The position numbers and the translations under genes were made by a program. A stretch of DNA of 64,000 nucleotides from Colletes latitarsis (taxonomy: Eukaryota > Arthropoda > Insecta > Hymenoptera > Colletidae): assembly GCF_051014445.1 (NCBI RefSeq), contig NC_135146.1:4960001-5024000 (forward strand), in the 5' to 3' direction. Within the stretch, counting starts at the first letter, position 1. The number at the start of each line of letters is the position of its first letter. Below are positions 44,119-57,700 of the stretch, in pieces. The notes under the pieces were generated by a model. That model did no database searches. It saw nothing but the letters and a program-made list of their open reading frames with translations, and had not been told where the DNA came from.

Positions 44119-47100
44119 ATCTGGCTCATACATTCGCATTTTTCGCATACTTGTTGGCCAGATCCTGGGCTTTTTCTGGCTTGGATAACGTAGTAATGTG
44201 GTACCACACTGAAGCAGTCAATCAAACATATTTTCGATCAATATTTTAGAGGATAACACCGGTTAAGTCTTGGTTAGGTTTTGGTATTTGCCGTCATCTG
44301 GCTCATACGTTCGCATTTTTCGCATACTTGTTGGCCAGATCCTGGGCTTTCTCTGGTTTGGATCACTTAGTAATGTGGTACCACACTGTAGCAGTGAGTT
44401 AAACCAGGATTCGGTCAATATTTTAGGGGTTAGCACCGGTTATGTCTGCGTTAGGTCTGGTATTTGCCATTATCTGGTTCATACTTTCGCATTTTTCGCA
44501 TACTTGTGGCGAGATCATGGGCTTTTTCTGGTTTGGATCACGTTGTAATGTGGTACCACACTGAAGCAGTCAATTAAACCTGGATTCCATCAATATTTTA
44601 GAGGATAACACCGGTTATGTCTGGGTTAGGTCTGGTATTTGGCTTTTTCTGGTTTGGATCACGTAGCCATGCGGTACCGCATTTAAACAGACAATTAAAC
44701 CTGGTTTCGATCTATATTTTAGAGAGTAACACCGGTTCGGACTGGATTCGGCTTGGTATCTGCCATCATCTAGCTCATAATTTCGCATTTTTGGCAAACT
44801 TGTTGCCAGATCGTGTGTTTTTTCAGGGTTGCATCACGGAGTAATGTGGTACCACACCGAAACAGACAATTAAACCTGGTTCTGATTAATACTTAAGACG
44901 AAAACTCCGGTTAGGTGTGGGTTAGGTCTGGACTTTGCCCTCATCTGACTCATACGTTCGCATTTTTCGCATACTTGTGGCGAGATCATGGGCTTTTTCT
45001 GGTTTGGATCACGTTGTAATGTGGTACCACACTGAAACACTGAATTAAACATGGTTTCGATCTATATTTCAGAGGATATCACCGGTTAGGTCTGAGTTAG
45101 GTCTGTCATTTGTCACCATCTAGTTCATACTTTCGCATTCTTCGCATCCTTGTTGGCCAGATCCTAGGCTTTTTCTGGTTTGGATAACGTTGTAATGTGG
45201 AACCACACTGAAACAGTGAGCTAAACCTGGGTGCGATCAATATTTAAGAGGAAAACACCGGTTAGGTCTGGGTTAGGTCTTGCATTTGCCACGATCTAGC
45301 TCATACGTTCGCATTTCTCGCATTCTTGATGGCCAGATCCTGGGCTTTTTCTGGTTAGGATAACGTAGTAATGTGGTACCACACTGAAACAGTGAATTAA
45401 ACCAGGATTCGATCTATATTTTAGAGGATAACACCGGTTAGGTCTGGTATTTGCCATTATCTGGCTCATACTTTCGCATTTTTCACATACTTGTTGGCCA
45501 GATCCTGCGCTTTTACTGGTTTGGATCAGGTTGTAATGTGGTACCACACTGAAACACTGAATTAAACCTGGATTCGATCTATATTTTAGAGGATAACACC
45601 TGTTATGTCTGGGTTAGGGCTGGTATTTGCCATTATCTGTCCCATGCTTTCGCATTTTTCGCATACTTGTTGGCCAGATCCTGGGCTTTTTCTGGTATGG
45701 ATCACTCAGTAATATGATACGACACAGAACCAGTGAGTTAAATCTGGATTCGATCAATATTTTAGAGGATAACACCGGATAGGTCAGGGTTAGGTCATGT
45801 ATTTGCCATCATCTGACTCATACTTTCGCATTTTTCGCACACTTGTTAGCGAGATCCTGGCCTCTTTCTGGTTTGGATCACGTTGTAATGTGGTACCACA
45901 CTGAAACAGAGAAATAATCCTGGATTCGATCTATATTTAAGAGGATAACACCGGTTATGTCTGGGTTAGGTCTGGTATTTGCCATCATCTGGCTCACACT
46001 TTCGCATTTTTCGCATACTTGTTGGCCAGATCCTGGCCTATTTCTAGTTTGGATCACGTTATAATGTGGTACCACGCTGAAACGGTGAACTAAACCTGGG
46101 TTTGATCTATATTATAGAGGATAACACCAGTTAGGTCAGGGTTAGGTCTGGTTTTTGCCAACTTCTGGCTCATACTTTCGCATTTTTCGCATACTTGTTG
46201 GTCAGATCCCGGGCTTTTTCTGGTTTAGATCATGTGGTAATGTGGTACCACACCGAAACAGGCAATTAAACCTGGTACCAATCAATAGTTTAGCGAATAA
46301 TACCGGGTAGGTTAGTGTTGGGCTGGTATTTGCAATAATCCGGTTCATACTTTCGCATTCATCGCATACTTGTTTGCGAGATCCTGTTCTTTTTCTTGCT
46401 TCGATCACTTTGAAATGTGGTACCACACAGAAACAGTGAGTTAAACCTGGATTCGATGAATAATTTAGAGGATAACACCGGTTAGGTCAGGGTTAGGTCT
46501 GGTATTTGCAATCATCTGGCTCATACTTTCGCATTTCTCGCATACTTGTTGGCCAGATACTGGGCTTTTTCTGGTTCGGATCACGTCGTAATGCAGTACC
46601 GCAATGAAACAGCCAACTAAACCTGGTTTCGATCACTATTTTTTTGTGGATTACACTGGTTAGGTCTGGGTTAGGTCTGGGATTTGCCCTCATCTGGCTC
46701 ATACTTTCGCATTTTTCGCATACTTGTTGGCCAGGTACTGGGCTTCTTCTGGGTTGGATCACGTAGTAATGTGGTACCACACTGAAACAATGAATTAAAC
46801 CTGGATTCGATCAATATTTTACAGGATAACTCCGGTTAGGTCTGGGTTAGGTCTGGTATTTTCCATTATCTGGCTAATACTTTCGCATTTTTCGCAGACT
46901 TGTTGGCCAGATCGTGGGTTTTTTCTTGATTGCATCACGAAGTAATGTGGTACCACACAGATACAGTCAATTAATCCTTGTGCCTATTAATATCTTAGAG
47001 GATAACTCCGGTTAGGTGTGGGTTAGGTCTGGAATCTGCCATTATCTGGCTCATACTTTCGCATTTTTCGCATACTTGTTGGCTAGATACTGGGCTTTAT

Positions 47101-48649
47101 CTGGTTTGGATCACGTAGTAATGTGGTACCACACTGAAACAGTAAACTAAACCTGGATTCGATCAATATTTTTGAGGATAATACCGGTTAGGTCTGTGTT
47201 AGGTCTGGCATTTGCCATAATCTGGCTGATACTTTCGCAATTTTCACATACATGTTAGCCAGATCCGGGGCCTTTTCTGGTTTCGATCACGTAGTAATGT
47301 GGTACCACACTGAAACAGTGAGTTTTACCTGGATTCAATCTATATTTTAGAGGATAACACCGGTTACGTCAGGGTTAGGTCTGGTATTTGCCATCATCCG
47401 GCACATACTTTCCCAATTATCACGTACATGTTAGCCAGATCGTGGGCTTTTTCAGGCTTGGATCTCGTAATGTGGCACCACACTGGAACTGTGAATTAAA
47501 TCTGGATTCGATCTGCATTTTAGATGATCACGTCGGTTATGTAAGGGTTAGGTTTGGTATTTGCCATCATCTGGCTCATACATTTGCATTTTTCCCTTAC
47601 TTTTTGACAAGACCCTGGGCTTTTTCCTGGTTTGGATCACGTAGTAATGTGGTACCATACTGCAGCAGTGAGTTGAACCTGGATTCAATCTATATTTTAG
47701 AGAATAACACCGGTTAGGTCAGGGTTAGGTCTGGTATTTGCCATCATCTGGGTCATATTTTCGCATTTTTCACCTACTAGTTGGCCATATCGTGGGCGTT
47801 TTGTGGTTTGGATCACGTAGTAATGTGGTACCACACTGGAACAGTGAGTTAAACCTGGTTTCGATCTATATTTTTGAGGATAACACCGGTTAGGTCAGGG
47901 TTAGGTTTGGTATTTGCCATCATCCGGCTCATACTTCCGTATTTTTCGCATACTTGTTGGCCGGATCCTGGGCCCTTTCTGGTTTCGATCACGTAGTAAT
48001 GTGGTACCACACAGAAGCAGTGAGTTAAACCTGGATTCAATCTATATTTTGGAGGATTACACCGGTTAGGTCAGGGCTAGGTCTGGTATTTGCCATCATC
48101 AGGGTCATATTTTCGCATTTTTTGCATACTTGTTGGCCAGATACTGGGCGTTTTCTGGCTTAGGTCTCGTTGTAATGTGGTACCACACTGAAAAAGTGAA
48201 TTAGTCCTGGATTCGATCTATATTTTAGAGGATAGCTGCGGTTAGGTTTGGGTTAGGTCTGGGATTTGCCCTCATCTGGCTCATACTTTCGCATTTTTCA
48301 CCTACTTGTTGGCCAGATCCTGGGCTTTTTCTGGCTTGGGCCTCGTCGTAATGTGGTACCACACTGGAACAGTGAATTAAACTTGGTTTCGATCAATATT
48401 TTAGAGTATAACACCGGTTAGGTCAGGGTTAGGTCTGGTATTTGCCAACGTCTGGCTCATACTTTCGCATTTTTCACCTACTTGTTGGCCAGATCCTGGG
48501 CTTTGTCTGGTTTGGGTCACGTTGTAATGTGGTACCACACTGAAACAGTGAATTAAACCTGGTTTCGATCTATATTTTAGAGGATAACACCGGTTAGGTC
48601 GGGGTTAGGTCTGGTATTTGCCACCATCTGGCTCATACTTTCGCATTTT

Positions 48650-50450
48650 TCGCATACTTGTTGGCCTGATCCTGGACCCGTTCTGGTTTGGATCACGTAG
48701 TAATGTGGTACCACACTGCAACAGTGAGTTAAACCTGGATTCAATCTATATTTTAGAGGATAACACCGGTTAGGTCAGGGTTAGGTCTGCTATTTGCCAT
48801 CATCTGGGTCATACTTTCACATTTTTCGCATACTTGATTGCAAGATCCTGGGCTTTTTCTGGCTTGGGCCTTGGTGTAATGTGGTACCACACTGAAACAG
48901 TGAGTTAAACCTGGATTCAATCTATATTTTAGAGGATAATACGGGTTAGGTAAGGGTTAGGTCTGGTATTTGCTATCGTCTGGCTCATACTTTCGGAATT
49001 TTCACATACATGTTAGCCAGATCCTGGGCTTTTTCTGGCTTAGGTCTCGTTAATAATGTGGTACCGCACTGGAACTCTGAATTAAAGCTGGATTCGATCT
49101 GCATTTTAGATGATAAAGCCGGTTAGGTAAGGGTTAGGTTTGGTATTTGCCATCATCCGGCTCGTACTTTCGCATTTTTCACCTACTTGTTGTCCAGATC
49201 CTGGGCTTTTTCTGGCATGGATCACGTAGTAATCGGGTACCACACTGAAACAGTGAGTTAAACCTGGATTCAATCTATATTTTAGAGGATAATACGGGTT
49301 AGGTAAGGGTTAGGTCTGGTATTTGCCATCGTCTGGCTCATACTTTCGGAATTTTCACCTACTGGTTGGCCATATCCTGGGCGTTTTCTGGGTTGGATCA
49401 CGTAGTAATGTGGTACTACACTCAAACAGTGAGATAAACCTGGATTTAATCTATATTTTAGAGGATAACACCGGTTAGGTCAGGGTTAGGTCTGGTATTT
49501 GCCATCATCTGGCTCATACTTTCACATTTATGGCATACTTGTTGGCCAGATACTGGGCGTGTTCTGGGTTTGGATCACATAGTAATATGGTACCACACTG
49601 AAACAGTGAATTAAACCTGGATTCGATCTATATTTTAGAGGATAACACCGGTTTGGTCGGGGTTAGGTCTGCTATTTGCCATCATCTGGGTCATACTTTC
49701 ACATTTTTCGCATACTTGATTGCAAGATCCTGGGCTTTTTCTGGCTTGGGCCTTGGTGTAATGTGGTACCACACTGAAACAGTGAGTTAAACCTGGATTC
49801 AATCTATATTTTAGAGGATAATACGGGTTAGGTAAGGGTTAGGTCTGGTATTTGCTATCGTCTGGCTCATACTTTCGGAATTTTCACATACATGTTAGCC
49901 AGATCCTGGGCTTTTTCTGGCTTAGGTCTCGTTAATAATGTGGTACCGCACTGGAACTCTGAATTAAAGCTGGATTCGATCTGCATTTTAGATGATAAAG
50001 CCGGTTAGGTAAGGGTTAGGTTTGGTATTTGCCATCATCCGGCTCGTACTTTCGCATTTTTCACCTACTTGTTGTCCAGATCCTGGGCTTTTTCTGGCAT
50101 GGATCACGTAGTAATCGGGTACCACACTGAAACAGTGAGTTAAACCTGGATTCAATCTATATTTTAGAGGATAATACGGGTTAGGTAAGGGTTAGGTCTG
50201 GTATTTGCCATCGTCTGGCTCATACTTTCGGAATTTTCACCTACTGGTTGGCCATATCCTGGGCGTTTTCTGGGTTGGATCACGTAGTAATGTGGTACTA
50301 CACTCAAACAGTGAGATAAACCTGGATTTAATCTATATTTTAGAGGATAACACCGGTTAGGTCAGGGTTAGGTCTGGTATTTGCCATCATCTGGCTCATA
50401 CTTTCACATTTATGGCATACTTGTTGGCCAGATACTGGGCGTGTTCTGGG
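48650..50450. repeat. Tandem higher-order repeat of 5 satellite A monomers (882 bp x 2)
   Basis: The variant GGCTTGGGCCTTGGTGTAAT, the TAATAATGTGGTACCGCACT variant, and GTTGTCCAGATCC all recur 882 bp apart (for example TCTGC at 48786 and 49668). Copies are close to identical. Confidence 0.85.
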
Positions 50451-53400
50451 TTTGGATCACATAGTAATATGGTACCACACTGAAACAGTGAATTAAACCT
50501 GGATTCGATCTATATTTTAGAGGATAACACCGGTTTGGTCGGGGTTAGGTCTGGTAATTGCCATCATCTGGCACATACTTTCGCATTTTTCGCATACTTG
50601 TTGGCCATATCCTGGGCGTTTTCTGGGTTGGATCACGTAGTAATGTGGTACCACACTGAAACAATGAGTTAAACCTGGATTTAATCTATATTTTAGAGGA
50701 TAACACCGGTTTGGTCGGGGTTTGGTCTGGTATTTGCCATCATCTGGCTCATGCTTCCGCATTTTTCGCATACTTGTTGGCCAGATCCTGGGCGTTTTCT
50801 GGTTTGGATCACATAGTAGTGTGGTATCACACTGATACGGTGAGATAATCTTGGATTCAATCTATAGTTTAGAGGATAACACCGGTTAGGTCTGGTATTT
50901 ACCATCATCTGGCTAATACTTTCGCAATTTTCACATACTTGTTGGCCAGATCCTGGGCTTTTTCAGGCTTGGGCCTCGGTGTAATGTGGTACCATACTGA
51001 AGCAGTGAGTTAAACCTGGGTCCGATGAATATTTTAGAGTATAACACCGGTTAGGTATGGGTTATGTCTCGTATTTGCCATCATCTGGCTCATACTTTCA
51101 CATTTTTCGCATACTTGTTGGCCAGATACTGGGCGTGTTCTGGGTTTGGATCACATAGTAATATGGTACCACACTCAAACAGTGAGATAAACCTGGATTC
51201 GATCTATATTTTAGAGGATAACACCGGTTTGGTCGGGGTTAGGTCTGGTATTTGCCATCATCTGGCTCATACTTTCGCATTTTTCGCATACTTGTTGGCC
51301 AGATCCTGGGCGTTTTCTGGTTTGGATCACGTAGTAATATGGTACCACACTGAAGCAGTGAGTTAATCCTGGATTCGATCTAGATATTAGAGGATAACAC
51401 CGGCTAGGTCAGGGTTAGGTCTGGTATTTGCCATCTTCTGGCTCATAGTTTCGCATTTTTCGCAATCTTATTGGCCAGATCCTGGGCTTTTTCTGGTTTG
51501 GATCACGTCGTAATGTGGTTCCACACTGCAACAGTGAGTTAAACCTGGATACAATCTATATTTTAGAGGATAACACCGGCTAGGTCAGGGTTAGGTCTGG
51601 TATTTGCCATCTTCTGGCTCATAGTTTCGCATTTTTCGCAATCTTATTGGCCAGATCCTGGGTTTTTTCTGGTTTGGATCACGTCGTAATGTGGTTCCAC
51701 ACTGCAACAGTGAGTTAAACCTGGATACAATCTATATTTTAGAGGATAACACCGGTTATATCAAGGTTTGGTCTGGTATTTGCCATCATCTGGCTCATAT
51801 TTTCGCAATTTTCACCTACTTGTTATCCAGATCCTGGGCGTTTTCAGGCTTGGATCACGTAGTAGTGTGGTACCACACTGAAACAGTGAGATAAACCTGG
51901 ATTCGATCTATATTTTAGAGGATAACACCGGTTATGTCAAGGTTTGGTCTGGTATTTGCCATCATCAGGCTCATACTTTCGCATTTTTCGCATACTTGAT
52001 TGCATGATTCTGGGCTTTTTCTGGTTTGGATCACGTAATATAGTGGTACCACACTGAAACAGTGAATTAAACCTGGATTCGATCTATATTTTAGAGGATA
52101 ACACCGGTTTGGTCGGGGTTAGGTCTGGTATTTGCCATCATCTGGCTCATACTTTCGCATTTTTCGCATACTTGTTGGCCATATCCTGGGCGTTTTCTGG
52201 GTTGGATCACGTAGTAATGTGGTACCACACTGAAACAGTGAGTTAAACCTGGATTTAATCTATATTTTAGAGGATAACACCGGTTTGGTCGCGGTTTGGT
52301 CTGGTATTTGCCATCATCTGGCTCATACTTTCGCAATTTTCACACACATGTTAGCCAGATCCTGGGCTTTTTCTGGCTTAGGTCTCGTTGTAATGTGGTA
52401 CCGCACTGGAACTGTGAATTAAAGCTGGATTCGATCTGCATTTTAGATGATAAAGCCGGTTAGGTCTGGGTTAGGTCCCGTATTTGCCATCATCTGGCTC
52501 ATACTTTAATGTATTTTTCGCATACTAGTTCGCCGGATCCTGGGCGTTTCCTGGTTTGGATCACGTAGTAATGTGGTACCACACTGCAACAGGGAGTTAA
52601 ACCTGAATTCAATCTATATTTTGGAGGATAACACCGGTTAGGTCAGGGTTAGGTCTGGTATTTGCCATCACCTGGGTCATACTTTCACATTTTTCGCATA
52701 CTTGATTGCAAGATCCTGGGCTTTTTCTGGCTTGGATCACGTAGTAATGTGGTACCACACTGAAACTGTGAGTTAAACCTGGATTCGACCTATATTTTGG
52801 AGGATAACACCGGTTAGGTCAGGGTTAGGTCTGGCATTTGTCATCACCCGGCTCATACTTTTGTATTTTTCGCATACTTGTTGGCCAGATCCTGGGCGTT
52901 TTCTGGTTTGGATCACGTGATAATGTGGTACCACACAGCAACAGTGAGTTAAACCTGGATTCAATCTATATTTCAGAGAATAACACCGGTTAGGTCAGGG
53001 TTAGGTCTGGTATTCGCCATCATCTGGCTCATACTTTCGCAATTTTCACATACATGTTAGCCAGATCCTGGGCTTTTTCTGGCTTAGGTCTCGTTGTAAT
53101 GTGGTACCGCACTGGAACTGTGAATTAAAGCTGGATTCGATCTGCATCTTAGATGATAAAGCCGGTTAGGTCTGGGTTAGGTCCCGTATTTGCCATCATC
53201 TGGCTCATACTTTAATGTATTTTTCGCATACTTGTTGGCCGGATCCTGGGCCTTTTCTGGTTTGGATCACGTAGTAATGTGGAACCACACATCAACAGTG
53301 AGTTAAACCTAGATTCAGTCTATATTTTAGAGGATAACACCGGTTAGGTCTGGGTTAGGTCTGGTATTTGCAATGATCTGGCTCAAACATTCGCATTTTC

Positions 53401-54719
53401 GCATACTTGTGGGCCAGATCCTGGGAGTTTTCTGGTTTGGGTCACGTAGCAATGTGGTACCGCACTGAATCAGTGAATTAAACCTGGATTCGATCTATAT
53501 TTTAGAAGATAACACTGGATAGGTCTGGGTTAGGTCTGGTATTTGCCATCATCCGGGTCATACTTTCGCATTTTTCGCATACTTGTTGGCCGTATCCTGG
53601 GCCTTTTCTGGTTTGGATCACGTAGTAATGTGGTACCACACTGAAACAGTGAATTGGTCCTGAATTCGATCTATATTTTAGAGGATAACACTGGTTAGGT
53701 CAGGGTTAGGTCTGGTATTTTCTATAATCTGGCTCATTCTTTCACATTTTCCCCATACTTGTTGACCAGATCCTGGGCGGTTTCAGGTTTGGATCACGTA
53801 GTAATGTGGTACCACACTGAAACAGTGAGTTAAACCTGGGTCCGATCAATATTTTAGGGGATAACACCGGTTACGTCTGGTTTAGGTCTCGTATTTGCCA
53901 TTATCTGGCTCATACTCTCGCAATTTTCACATACATGTTAGCCAGATCCTGGGCCTTTTCTGGTTTGGATCACGTAGTAATGTGGAACCACACAGCAACA
54001 GTGATTTAAACCTGGATTCAATCTATATTTTAAAGAATAACACCGGTTAAGTCAGGGTTAGGTCTGGTATTTGCCATCATCCGGCTCATACTTTCGCATT
54101 TTTCGCATACTTGTTGGCCGTATCCTGGGCCTTTTCTGGTTTGCATCACGTAGTAATGTGGTGCCACACTGAAACAGTGAGTTAAACCTGGATTCGATCT
54201 ATATTTTAGACGATAACACCGGTTAGGTCATGGTTAGGTCTGACATTTGCCATGGTCTGGCTCATACTTTCGCAGTTTTCGCATTCTTGATTGCAAGATC
54301 CTGGGCCTTTTCTGGTTTGGATCACGTAGTAATGTGGTACCACACTGAAACAGTGAGTTAAACCTGGATTTGATCTATATTTTAGAGGATAACACCAGTT
54401 AGGTCGGGGTTAGGTCTGGTATTTGCCATCATCTGGCTCATACTTTCGCATTTTTCGCATACTTGTTGGCCAGATCCTGGGCCTTTTCTGGTTCGGATCA
54501 CGTAGTAATGTGGTACCACACCGAAACAGTGAGTTAAACCTGGATTCGATCTATATTTTAGAGGATAACACCAGTTAGGTCGGGGTTAGGTCTGGTATTT
54601 GCCATCATCTGGCTCATTCTTTCACATTTTTCGCATACTTGATTGCAAGATCCTGTGCTTTTTCTGGTTTGGATCACGTAGTAATGTGGTACCACACTGA
54701 AACCGTGAGTTAAAACTGG

Positions 54720-57700
54720 GTCCGATCAATATTTTAGAGGATAACACCGGTTAGGTCAGGGTTAGGTCTGGTATTTGCCATCATCCGGCTCATACTTTCG
54801 CATTTTTCGCATTCTTGTTGGCCAGATCCTGGGCCTTTTCTGGTTTGGATCACGTAGTAATCTGGTACCACACTGCAACAGTGAGTCAAACCTGGATTCA
54901 ATCTATATTTTAGAGGATAACACCGGTTATGTAAGGGTTAGGTTTGGTATTCGCCATCATCTGGCTCATACGTTCACATTTTTCGCATTCTTGATTGCAT
55001 GATCCTGGGCATTCTCTGGTTTGGATCACGTAGTAATGTAGTACCACACTGAAACAGTGAGTTAAACCTGGGTCCGATCAATATTTTAGGGGATAACACC
55101 GGTTAGGTCTGGGTTAGGTCACGTATTTGCCATCATCTGGCTCATACTTTCGCATTTTTCGCATACTTGTTGGCCAGATCCTGGGCCTTTTCTGGTTTGG
55201 ATCACGTAGTAATGTGGTACCACACTGAAACAGTGAGTTAAACCTGGATTCGATCTATATTTTAGAGGATAACACCGGTTAGGTCAGGGTTAGGTCTGGC
55301 ATTTGCCATGGTTTGGCTCATACTTTCGCAGTTTTCACATACATGTTAGCCAGATCCTGGGCTTTTTCTGGCTTAGATCTCGTTGTAATGTGGTACCGCA
55401 CTGGAACTGTGAATTAATGCTGGAATCGATCTGCATTTTAGATGATAACGTCAGTTAGGTATGGGTTAGGTTTGGTATTTGCCATCATCTGGCTCATGCT
55501 TTCACATTTTTCGCATTCTTGATTGCAAGATCCTGGCTTTTTCTGGTTTGGATCACGTAGTAATGTGGTACCGCACTGATACAGTGAGTTAAACCTGGAT
55601 TCAATCTATATTTTAGAGGATAACACCGGTTAGGTCAGGGTTAGGTCTGGTATTTGCCATCATCCGGCTCATACTTTCGCATTTTTCGCATACTTGTTGG
55701 CCAGATCCTGGAACTTTTCTGGTTTGGATCACGTAGTAATGTGGTACCGCACTGCAACAGTGAGTTAAACCTGGATTCAGTCTATATTTTAGAGGATAAC
55801 ACCGGTTAGGTCAGGGTTAGGTCTGGTATTTGCCATCATCCGGCTCATACTTTCGCATTTTTCGCATACTTGTTGGCCAGATCCTGGAACTTTTCTGGTT
55901 TGGATCACGTAGTAATGTGGTACCGCACTGCAACAGTGAGTTAAAGCTGGATTCAATCTATATTTTACAGGATAACACCGGATAGGTCGGGGTTAGGTCT
56001 GGTATTTGCCATCTTCTTGATTGCATGATCCTGGGCATTCTCTTGTTTGGATCACGTAGTAATGTAGTACCACACTGAAACAGTGAGTTAAACCTGGGTC
56101 CGATCAATATTTTAGGGGCTAACACCGGTTAGGTCAGGGTTAGGTCTGGTATTTGCCATCATCCGGCTCATACTTTCGCATTTTTCGCATACTTGTTGGC
56201 CAGATCCTGGAACTTTTCTGGTTTGGATCACGTAGTAATGTGGTACCGCACTGCAACAGTGAGTTAAACCTGGATTCAATCTATATTTTACAGGATAACA
56301 CCGGTTAGGTCAGGGTTAGGTCTGGTATTTGCCATCATCTGGCTCATGCTTTCACATTTTTCGCATTCTTGATTGCAAGATCCTGGGCTTTTTCTGGTTT
56401 GGATCACGTAGTAATGTGGTACCGCACTGATACAGTGAGTTAAACCTGGATTCGATCTATATTTTAGAGGATAACACCGGTTAGGTCGGGGTTAGGTCTG
56501 GTATTTGCCATCATCTGGCTCATACTTTCGCAATTTTCACATACATGTTAGCCAGTTCCTGGGTTTTTTCTGGCTTGGGACACGTTGTAATGTGGTATCA
56601 CACAGAAACAGTGAATTAAACCTGGATTCGATGTATATTTTAGAGGATAACATCGGTTAGGTCAGGGTTAGGTCTGGTATTTGCCATCATCTGGCTCATA
56701 CTTTCGCATTTTTGGCGTACTTGTTGGCCAGATCCTGGGCCTTTTCTGGTTCGGATCACGTAGTAATGTGGTACCACACCGAAACAGTGAGTTAAACCTG
56801 GATTCGATCTATATTTTAGAGGATAACACCGGTTAGGTCAGGGTTAGGTCTGGTATTTGCCATCATCTGGCTCATGCTTTCACATTTTTCGCATTCTTGA
56901 TTGCAAGATCCTGGGCTTTTTCTGGTTTGGATCACGTAGTAATGTGGTACCGCACTGATACAGTGAGTTAAACCTGGATTCGATCTATATTTTAGAGGAT
57001 AACACCGGTTAGGTCGGGGTTAGGTCTGGTATTTGCCATCATCTGGCTCATACTTTCGCAATTTTCACATACATGTTAGCCAGTTCCTGGGCTTTTTCTG
57101 GCTTGGGTCACGTTGTAATGTGGTACCACACTGAAACAGTGAATTAAACCTGGATTCAATCTATATTTTAGAGGATAACACCGGTTAGGTCAGGGCTAGG
57201 TCTGGTATTTGCCATCATCCGGCTCATACTTTCGCATTTTTCGCATACTTGTTGGCCAGATCCCGGGCCTTTTCTTGTTTGGATCACGTAGTCATGTGGT
57301 ACCACACTGAAAGAGTGAGTTAAACCTGGATTCGATCTATATTTTAGACGATAACACCGGTTAGGTCATGGTTAGGTCTGGCATTTGCCATGGTCTGGCT
57401 CATACTTTCGCAGTGTTCGCATTCTTGATTGCAAGATCCTGGGCCTTTTCTGGTTTGGATCACGTAGTAATGTGGTACCACACTGAAACTGTGAGTTAAA
57501 CCTGGATTTGATCTATATTTTAGAGGATAACACCAGTTAGGTCGGGGTTAGGTCTGGTATTTGCCATCATCTGGCTCATACTTTCGCATTTTTCGCATAC
57601 TTGTTGGCCAGATCCTGGGCCTTTTCTGGTTCGGATCACGTAGTAATGTGGTACCACACCGAAACAGTGAGTTAAACCTGGATTCGATCTATATTTTAGA

